From: Psychroserpens ponticola
GTDB taxonomy: Bacteria; Bacteroidota; Bacteroidia; Flavobacteriales; Flavobacteriaceae
Direction: 5' to 3'
Assembly: GCF_023556315.2 (NCBI RefSeq)
Contig: NZ_CP116221.1
Span: 372,001-436,000 of the forward strand
Length of the DNA: 64,000 nucleotides
The notes under the pieces were generated by a model. The model was not told the origin of the DNA, made no database searches, and saw nothing but the letters and a program-made list of their open reading frames with translations. Shown here piece by piece: positions 58,729 through 64,000 of the stretch. Made by a program: the position numbers and the translations under genes. Numbering within the stretch: position 1 is the first letter of the stretch; every line of letters starts with the position of its first letter.

Positions 58729-59940
58729 TTAATAAATAAGATACCAAATCCCGAATCCTATTAGGAATACAATTCCAAGAATGCTTAGTAGGTGTAACCC
58801 TTTAGATGGTCTCCATTCTTTAGGTGTATGCTTGCTAGAAATCAAAATATAGTTAATTATTGCATAAAAAGGAGCTGTTAAAAATGAAAGAATAGTTGCG
58901 ACCTTGATAAGTAATCCCATTTCTGAAGCAAATATGAAGAAAATAATAATAGTACCACAGGTTAAAATTAGTATCCAAAATACATATCCTTTATTAAAAA
59001 TTTTCCCAGTGAGTAATTGTGAGGTCTTCGCCATAGCTCTTGGAGATGCATCTAGAGTGGTTAAAGTGGTGCTAAACATAGTTGTAAATGCTGCAATGCC
59101 AATAAAAACATAAGCCCAGTTCCCAATGTGTTTTGTGTACATATCTAATAATTGATTGGCAAATTGTCCTGCTGAACTGCTAAATGTCGTACCACTCTGA
59201 AACATGACTAATGCTCCTAATGCTACAAATGCAATACCTAATAAGATAGTACTGATGTAGCCTACGTTAAAATCGAATAATGCCGATTTTGGTGAAAATT
59301 CACCTGAAGTTTTTTTCTTTTCAATCGTCCAAAGTGAATGCCATACCGAAATATCTAAAGGTGCAGGCATCCAGCCCATAAAAGCAATTAAAAAGGCAAT
59401 TTCTATTCCGTTTGATGGGAATATTTGATTGATTGATATGGCTTTTGTTTCATTAAATAAAGCAAAACAAACAGCCGTTATAGTGCTAATCGTAAGTGTT
59501 ATGATTATGATTTTAATAAGCTTGTCAAGAAGTTTGTACTTTCCAATGAGTAATATTAGTAGACAAACTATTAATACAATAATTGTCCAAATTTCAATAC
59601 TGAAAACATCTCCAAATAATGATGCAGCAATACCAGCAGTTACAATTGTTACTGCAGTTTGAATGGTAAACATTGTTGCAAATGTGAGTAAGAAATAGAC
59701 AATTAAAACAGGTTTGCCAAGTTTTTTATAACCATCTAAAAGTGATTCTCCAGTTGCTGAAGCATAACGAGGCCCATACTGAAAAAAGGGATATTTAAAA
59801 AGGTTGACTAAAAGTAATGCCCATATTAATCCAAAACCAAAATCGGCTCCAGCTCTTGTAGATTGGACTAAATGAGAAACACCAATAGCAGCACCAGCAA
59901 AAAGTAATCCTGGACCTATTTTTTTGAGACTGAAATTCAC
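58729..59940 (-). CDS. Nramp-like transporter with altered metal-site motif
   Basis: This 403-residue inner-membrane protein of the Nramp superfamily has about eleven TM helices. Helix 1 reads GPGLLFAGAAIGVSHLVQST; where Mn/Fe transporters have DPGN, this has GVSH. Helix 6 reads MGWMPAPLDISVWHS, keeping the Met-Pro but with Ala-Pro after it in place of His-Asn. The loss of the helix 1 Asp and Asn makes ordinary divalent metal transport doubtful; Nramp-related clades with other substrates are known. It is last in a four-gene set (61808 to 58729) with gaps of 6 bp or overlaps. Confidence 0.85.
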   Translation of the reverse strand: MNFSLKKIGPGLLFAGAAIGVSHLVQSTRAGADFGFGLIWALLLVNLFKYPFFQYGPRYASATGESLLDGYKKLGKPVLIVYFLLTFATMFTIQTAVTIVTAGIAASLFGDVFSIEIWTIIVLIVCLLILLIGKYKLLDKLIKIIIITLTISTITAVCFALFNETKAISINQIFPSNGIEIAFLIAFMGWMPAPLDISVWHSLWTIEKKKTSGEFSPKSALFDFNVGYISTILLGIAFVALGALVMFQSGTTFSSSAGQFANQLLDMYTKHIGNWAYVFIGIAAFTTMFSTTLTTLDASPRAMAKTSQLLTGKIFNKGYVFWILILTCGTIIIFFIFASEMGLLIKVATILSFLTAPFYAIINYILISSKHTPKEWRPSKGLHLLSILGIVFLIGFGIWYLIY

Positions 59941-59946
59941 TTGTAA

Positions 59947-60495
59947 TTATTTCTTTTTAATAATCTCAGCCAAAAGTTTTTTAGCTCTTAGAAGTTTAAC
60001 TTTTACATTATTCATAGGCTCATCAAGTTGTTCAGATATTTCCTTATAACTAAATTCTTGAAAGTATCTTAAATGAATAACTTCTTGATAATGTGGTTTT
60101 AGTTTTTTTATATCACGAAGCAATTTTGCAAGGTTTTGTTCAGTAATGAGCTTGTCTTCAGGAGAAGGTGATTCATCAATTATTGTATGAAAACTATCAT
60201 CTTTATCACTATTGGATGTGTGCGGAATAGATGATTTTCGTTTCCGTATTAAATCAATATGAATGTTTTTTGAGATTGTTATTAACCAAGTTTTGAATTC
60301 ATACTTGTCATCATAGGTCTCAATTTTATCAAAGGCTTTAGAAAAGGTTTGAATGGTTATGTCTTCAGCATCGTTTTCATTTTCCGTACGTTTTAGTTGA
60401 AATCCGTAAACACTATTCCAAAAGGTGTCCAACAAAAAATTAAATGCAATTTGATCGTTAGTTTTTGCTTTTTCAATTGCTTTTTTTACTTCCAA
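59947..60495 (-). CDS. ECF-type RNA polymerase sigma factor
   Basis: This 182-residue protein has sigma region 2 (DTFWNSVYGFQLKRTENEND, AEDITIQTFSKAFDKIETYD, FKTWLITISKNIHIDLIRKR), a linker rich in Ser/Asp, and region 4 (HYQEVIHLRYFQEFSYKEIS and EPMNNVKVKLLRAKKLL helix-turn-helix). Its ATG lies 10 bp inside the end of the glycosyltransferase gene, so the two are translationally coupled. No anti-sigma gene is adjacent. Target unknown. Confidence 0.9.
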   Translation of the reverse strand: MEVKKAIEKAKTNDQIAFNFLLDTFWNSVYGFQLKRTENENDAEDITIQTFSKAFDKIETYDDKYEFKTWLITISKNIHIDLIRKRKSSIPHTSNSDKDDSFHTIIDESPSPEDKLITEQNLAKLLRDIKKLKPHYQEVIHLRYFQEFSYKEISEQLDEPMNNVKVKLLRAKKLLAEIIKKK

Positions 60496-61598
60496 TATTT
60501 AGGTTTTGAGATCATATTTTTTATAAATATAAAGAATTGAAAGACAATTAAAAACAACTCAAGTAATGGACTAAGAAGAGGAAGGTCTTTTTCGTTAAGT
60601 TTTTTTGAAGCCAAAAAGAGATTAATAAATTGAACTAAAAATCTTAAAATAATTAATCCTACTACGATTTTCCAATTAAACATGACAATTAATAATGTAA
60701 TAGCTAATATCCAAAATAATAATTGCGAGCAGTAAAAGGTCGCTAGAAAAAATTGATGTTTTAATTTATAATGATTTGCAGTGGTTATATGTCTGCGTTT
60801 TTGTATTGTCCAATCTTTTAAAGATTGTTTAGGAATTGATTCAGTAAAACTTTCTTTTGTGATACAAATAGTGGTGTTTGATGCCTTTGCTACCTGATTG
60901 ATGAATAAATCATCATCACCAGATTTTATGTGCATATGTTGCATAAAACCATTTGTTTCAAAAAATTGTTCTTTTCTATAGGCTAAATTTCTGCCTACTG
61001 CCATATAAGGTTGACCTAGTGCAGCATAAGATAAATATTGAATAGCAGTTAAGAAGGTTTCATAACGAATGAGCTTATTAATGAATGAGCCTTTAATTTT
61101 TTTATGAGCTCCATAGCCTAAAACTATCGTTTTGTCATTTGAAAAATGAGAGGTCATTTCTTTGATCCAATATGTTGATAAAGGTTTGCAATCTGCATCA
61201 GTAAATAACAGGAAATTATGAGTAGCAGCTTTTATTCCTAAAGTAAGTGCGTACTTTTTATTACCCCAAAATTTTTCAACTGATTTTACATTTACAATTT
61301 TAATATTATTGTGCTTTTCTTGAAATTCTTCTAATACCTTTAAAGTGTCATCTGTTGAATCATCATTAATTAATATGACTTCAAAATCAGAATAATCTTG
61401 AGTCATGATCAATGGTAAATTTTTTTTTAAGTTTTCAGCTTCATTTTTAGCACAAATAATAACTGAAACTGAAATGTTTTTTTGTTTTGGTTTTATGACT
61501 TTGTGTCGAGTAAGACTATTAAAAATAATTCCGTAAAAGAAAACTTGAATACCTACAACAGCTATAAATATGTAGAATGCTATTTCAAGAATTACCAT
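60486..61598 (-). CDS. Membrane family 2 glycosyltransferase
   Basis: This 370-residue GT2 enzyme has an N-terminal TM helix (EIAFYIFIAVVGIQVFFYGII), a GT-A fold with VSVIICAKNEAENL, INDDSTDDT, the metal DxD as FTDADCKPL, and SGDDDLFINQV with the acidic catalytic region, followed by QKRRHITTANHYKLK (QxxRW-like place). Two or three C-terminal TM helices follow. It probably builds a cell-envelope glycan or glycolipid. It is 6 bp from the 67-residue membrane protein gene and overlaps the sigma factor gene. Confidence 0.9.
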   Translation of the reverse strand: MVILEIAFYIFIAVVGIQVFFYGIIFNSLTRHKVIKPKQKNISVSVIICAKNEAENLKKNLPLIMTQDYSDFEVILINDDSTDDTLKVLEEFQEKHNNIKIVNVKSVEKFWGNKKYALTLGIKAATHNFLLFTDADCKPLSTYWIKEMTSHFSNDKTIVLGYGAHKKIKGSFINKLIRYETFLTAIQYLSYAALGQPYMAVGRNLAYRKEQFFETNGFMQHMHIKSGDDDLFINQVAKASNTTICITKESFTESIPKQSLKDWTIQKRRHITTANHYKLKHQFFLATFYCSQLLFWILAITLLIVMFNWKIVVGLIILRFLVQFINLFLASKKLNEKDLPLLSPLLELFLIVFQFFIFIKNMISKPKYWK

Positions 61599-61604
61599 TA
61601 ATAA

Positions 61605-61808
61605 TTAAGAGTGTTGAGGTTCGTTGCAATCTTCGAATTGATCTGGTGATTTTCCGCAAAAACCACAGGCTTCACCTTCAGTATTGAGCATAGGGTTTTG
61701 ACTTGCGCAAGTGCCAGCAAACTTACCATCTTTTTTTGCCCAAATTTTTATGGCAATACCTGCAACGCCTAAACCTAAAAGTACTAATGTAATTAGAACA
61801 AGTTTCAT
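61605..61808 (-). CDS. Small membrane-anchored cysteine-rich protein, unknown function
   Basis: This 67-residue protein has an N-terminal TM helix (LVLITLVLLGLGVAGIAIKI) and a short soluble tail with four cysteines (FAGTCASQNP, EACGFCGKSP, DCNEPQ), which could form disulfides or bind a metal. Related short membrane or secreted proteins are widespread in Flavobacteriaceae, but no function is known. It leads the gene set that runs through the glycosyltransferase, sigma factor and Nramp-like transporter. Confidence 0.8.
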   Translation of the reverse strand: MKLVLITLVLLGLGVAGIAIKIWAKKDGKFAGTCASQNPMLNTEGEACGFCGKSPDQFEDCNEPQHS

Positions 61809-61824
61809 TGAATTCTATTTTGTG

Positions 61825-61858
61825 TAAAGATACATGTTTTGGATGCTTTTATACAAAA
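61825..61858 (-). promoter_or_regulatory. Putative promoter of the 61808-58729 gene set
   Basis: On the minus strand TTTTG (61854-61858), 21 bp, then TATCTTTA (61825-61832), one mismatch from TAnnTTTG. Confidence 0.45.
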
Positions 61859-61874
61859 TTTAGTCGTCAGTTTA

Positions 61875-61903
61875 TTGGTGTTTAAATAAAGATTGTGACT
61901 TTG
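61875..61903 (+). promoter_or_regulatory. Putative promoter of aqpZ
   Basis: TTG (61875-61877), 18 bp, then TGACTTTG (61896-61903), one mismatch from TAnnTTTG. It lies 61 bp before the ATG. Confidence 0.35.
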
Positions 61904-61964
61904 AAGTTTGTTTAAGTGTCTAAAAGTTAATAAATTAAATTTTTAACTAACTAAATTAAGTATT

Positions 61965-62651
61965 ATGAAAAAATTATTTGCAGAATTTTTTGGAACATTT
62001 TGGCTTGTTTTTGGAGGTTGTGGTAGTGCTATTTTTGCAGCTGCATTTCCAGAATTAGGTATCGGTTTTGCTGGTGTTGCACTAGCTTTTGGTCTTACCG
62101 TTTTAACAATGGCTTTTGCTGTTGGTCATATTTCTGGAGGGCATTTTAATCCAGCAGTTTCACTGGGTTTATGGGCAGGAGGAAAGTTTCCTGCTAAAGA
62201 TATTTTAGGTTACATCATTGCGCAACTTGTTGGAGCCATTGCTGCTGCAGGTGTTTTGTATGTTATTGTTTCTGGAAAATCTGATTTTGTTGATATAGGA
62301 GGATTTGCTTCCAATGGTTATGGTGATTTATCTCCAGGTGGTTTTAGTATGATGTCTGTATTAATTGCTGAATTTGTACTAACATTATTTTTCTTGCTTA
62401 TCATTTTAGGAAGTACTAATGTAAGAGCACCTAAAGGATTTGCTCCTATTGCTATTGGACTTGGATTAACTTTAATACATTTAATTAGTATTCCAATTTC
62501 TAATACGTCTGTTAATCCAGCACGTTCTACAAGTCAAGCTTTATTTGCTGGAGGCGATTTTACTGCTCAATTATGGCTGTTTTGGTTAGCTCCAATAGCA
62601 GGTGCAATTGTTGCAGGATTTATTCATAAAGCACTATTTGATAAGGAATAG
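61965..62651 (+). CDS. aqpZ: Aquaporin Z-type water channel
   Basis: This 228-residue MIP-family channel has six TM helices and two half-helices with NPA motifs: [13 protein letters not shown] (about residue 63) and [13 protein letters not shown] (about residue 185). The N-terminus [20 protein letters not shown] is the classic AqpZ start. The selectivity Arg follows the second NPA and His is in the helix 5 region ([10 protein letters not shown]), supporting water rather than glycerol flow. It converges with the anti-sigma gene at a shared terminator. Confidence 0.95.
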   Translation: MKKLFAEFFGTFWLVFGGCGSAIFAAAFPELGIGFAGVALAFGLTVLTMAFAVGHISGGHFNPAVSLGLWAGGKFPAKDILGYIIAQLVGAIAAAGVLYVIVSGKSDFVDIGGFASNGYGDLSPGGFSMMSVLIAEFVLTLFFLLIILGSTNVRAPKGFAPIAIGLGLTLIHLISIPISNTSVNPARSTSQALFAGGDFTAQLWLFWLAPIAGAIVAGFIHKALFDKE

Positions 62652-62677
62652 GTAAAACTTGTTTCTATCTAAATAAA

Positions 62678-62712
62678 GAAAGCCACTTTTGACGTGTTCA
62701 AAAGTGGCTTTC
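62678..62712. terminator. Bidirectional intrinsic terminator
   Basis: GAAAGCCACTTTTGA and TCAAAAGTGGCTTTC form a long stem between the convergent aqpZ (+) and anti-sigma factor (-) genes. Confidence 0.88.
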
Positions 62713-62731
62713 ATTATTAAAAAAATTGCTA

Positions 62732-63535
62732 TTAATTATGTTTTTTATTGTTTAGGTCTATTTCTGCTACTGCACTATCAGTGGCAATGGTGTTTAATCG
62801 ATCAGATGGCTCTATAGTGATGCTTAAAGCTAATGCATCTTTTACATAAGGAACAGATTGTAGATTCTTCTGAGAAGCATCTAAAATTCCTAGATTTACC
62901 ATTCTGTCCTGCATTTCTGCCCAGAGTTGATATGTTTGATCTTCAGGTAATTGAGGCAAAGATACAACATCTATCATAGATGTTTCATCTACAGGGTTAA
63001 TGTAAGCTACAGTCTTTAAGTCTTTAGCACGATCATTTCCTCTAAATACGTATTTCTCAGTTTCTGGATTATTGAGTTTCAAAAACTCATGCATTAAATT
63101 ATCGAGTCTTTTGTTATTTTCATCAATGTCACTTCTTAAATCAAAAATTTCTTCAACAACAACTTGATTTTCTTTTAATAAATCTAGGTTTTGTTGTGTC
63201 TTCATATAATATCCACCAGCAAAAAGTAAAGCAATAATACTTGCTGCGATGCTATACCAAGGAGTTCGGCGTTGCATTTTTTCTAACTTAATAACGGGAA
63301 TAGAGTCTTCTTCAATTTCATTTAAGATGTTTTCTAAAACAAATTTTGGAACTTCTACAGCATTAGCTTTGGCGATGATTTCGAGGTTGTCTTGTAACCT
63401 TTTATATTCGCTTTCCGCTTCAGGATAGGTGTCAATATAATGTTCTACTTTCAGACTTTCTGAAGCAGAGGTTTCATCTAGTATGTACTTGTCAAGTAAA
63501 CCAGATTGAAAAAAAGTATGTAGTTTTTTTTCCAT
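62732..63535 (-). CDS. Anti-sigma factor (RskA-type C-terminal domain)
   Basis: This 267-residue membrane protein has an N-terminal cytosolic anti-sigma region (LDKYILDETSASESLKVEHY). One TM helix follows (WYSIAASIIALLFAGGYYM, about residues 92-110), then a coiled-coil (VVVEEIFDLRSDIDENNKRL). A periplasmic RskA-like domain has LPQLPEDQTYQLWAEMQDRM, the family signature, and LALSITIEPSDRL. It starts 11 bp after the upstream sigma factor gene and should hold that sigma factor inactive. Confidence 0.88.
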   Translation of the reverse strand: MEKKLHTFFQSGLLDKYILDETSASESLKVEHYIDTYPEAESEYKRLQDNLEIIAKANAVEVPKFVLENILNEIEEDSIPVIKLEKMQRRTPWYSIAASIIALLFAGGYYMKTQQNLDLLKENQVVVEEIFDLRSDIDENNKRLDNLMHEFLKLNNPETEKYVFRGNDRAKDLKTVAYINPVDETSMIDVVSLPQLPEDQTYQLWAEMQDRMVNLGILDASQKNLQSVPYVKDALALSITIEPSDRLNTIATDSAVAEIDLNNKKHN

Positions 63536-63546
63536 ATATAACTTAT

Positions 63547-64000
63547 TTAAGGATTGTAAACTTTTTTGAGTTCTCGTAATCCTATTTTTAATCTAGACTT
63601 AATTGTACCTAATGGAATCTCTAATTCATCACTTGCTTCTTGCTGTGTCATGCCTTCAAAAAACAAAGCTTTTAAAACAATTTGGTATTTCTCGTCTAAT
63701 CTTGCCACATGCTCTTTTAAATCTAAGACATCTTGATTTAAATTCGCTGTTGGTAAGATATATACGTTTGATTTATCAATTTGGACTTCCTTTTCAAATC
63801 TCTTATTAAAACTTCTTAATTTATCGATAGCAGTATTTTTGGCTATTCGATAGAGCCATGTAAAAAGTTTTGCTTTTTTGGAGTCGTACTTTTTGGCGTT
63901 TTTCCAGACCTTTACAAAGGTTTCTTGTAATGCATCTTGGGCAATTTCTTCATTTATTGTAACCTTGAGAATGATACCATACAAACTATCTGAATAATTT
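63547..64000 (-). CDS. ECF sigma factor (5' end beyond the window, partial)
   Basis: At least 151 residues are encoded; the frame stays open to the right edge, and the first in-window start-like codon (TTG at 63984) is internal. Region 2 shows EEIAQDALQETFVKVWKNAK and FTWLYRIAKNTAIDKLR. Region 4 shows FEGMTQQEASDELEIPLGTI and KSRLKIGLREL. This is the SigK-like ECF pattern that pairs with RskA anti-sigma proteins, and the anti-sigma gene follows it directly. Confidence 0.92.
   Translation of the reverse strand, partial: NYSDSLYGIILKVTINEEIAQDALQETFVKVWKNAKKYDSKKAKLFTWLYRIAKNTAIDKLRSFNKRFEKEVQIDKSNVYILPTANLNQDVLDLKEHVARLDEKYQIVLKALFFEGMTQQEASDELEIPLGTIKSRLKIGLRELKKVYNP

Noticed and set aside
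1-64000. tRNA, rRNA or known riboswitch genes
   Set aside because: No cloverleaf, rRNA stretch or recognisable riboswitch core was seen when reading intergenic regions; none is reported.

Overview
The window reads as a chromosomal segment of a marine-type member of the Flavobacteriaceae (Bacteroidota). The evidence is low GC, T9SS C-terminal sorting domains, DUF6090 and SusD-free lipoprotein-rich gene content, -7 boxes of the Bacteroidota form TAnnTTTG, a PaaZ with an extra C-terminal domain, and the flavobacterial short dispersed repeats. No tRNA, rRNA, CRISPR array, transposase or prophage was recognised. Genus cannot be fixed from the sequence alone.

Layout. 1-12.8 kb (+ strand): phenylacetate catabolism (end of paaD, paaG, paaH, paaI, paaJ, a VOC protein, paaZ, a paaF-like hydratase, paaY), followed by E2 and a fused E1 alpha/beta of a branched-chain 2-oxoacid dehydrogenase. 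12.9-17.8 kb: small secreted protein, SulP transporter, DUF4136 lipoprotein, urocanate hydratase (hutU) and a 53-residue DUF5522 gene that overlaps it. 18-26.6 kb: two very large paralogous T9SS cargo proteins. 26.8-29.8 kb: tight operon of a PLP enzyme, a GH73-LysM lipoprotein and hemL. 30-34.3 kb: Spy-like small secreted proteins, an M49-like metallopeptidase lipoprotein and a POT peptide transporter. 34.4-47.4 kb (all - strand): kynurenine catabolism (kynureninase, kynurenine 3-monooxygenase, RidA-type 2-aminomuconate deaminase, aminomuconate-semialdehyde dehydrogenase, an SDR, 3-hydroxyanthranilate dioxygenase, ACMS decarboxylase, an unknown membrane protein) interrupted by five tandem DUF6090 genes. 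47.5-64 kb: housekeeping and signalling genes (two histidine kinases, msrA, a Nif3/coiled-coil pair, lpxK, GAPDH, lipA, an Nramp-like transporter, two ECF-type sigma factors, a glycosyltransferase, aqpZ, an anti-sigma factor).

How the genes work together. Left-hand enzymes carry epoxy-phenylacetyl-CoA through isomerisation, ring opening and beta-oxidation to acetyl-/succinyl-CoA. The E1/E2 pair feeds branched-chain acyl-CoAs from valine/leucine/isoleucine. The right-hand cluster takes kynurenine to 3-hydroxyanthranilate, aminocarboxymuconate semialdehyde, aminomuconate and 4-oxalocrotonate. With hutU, the POT transporter and peptidases, the segment is strongly biased to peptide and amino-acid use.

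The most unusual signal is repetitive. Short palindromic repeats sit at almost every gene junction of the two catabolic clusters and are nearly absent elsewhere. I name them as follows. P: ~28 bp, core TCGAGCGCAGTCGAGA. A: ~50 bp, TTCGAGTGA...TGTATCGAGAA. B: ~30 bp, TTTGTCATTCC hairpin. C: ~75 bp long hairpin. D: ~125-150 bp with GCGTTA ends. E: 27 bp, AAGGTTT/AAACCTT. F: ~30 bp, GAGCnnAGCGAAnAATCTCAT. Four P copies are translated in the same frame inside three enzymes. One pair of P copies forms 28-bp, 27/28-matching terminal inverted repeats around a GIY-YIG nuclease ORF, which is fused in frame to an aldehyde dehydrogenase. This looks like a GIY-YIG-linked REP/MITE-type element and is the best candidate for a poorly described system here.
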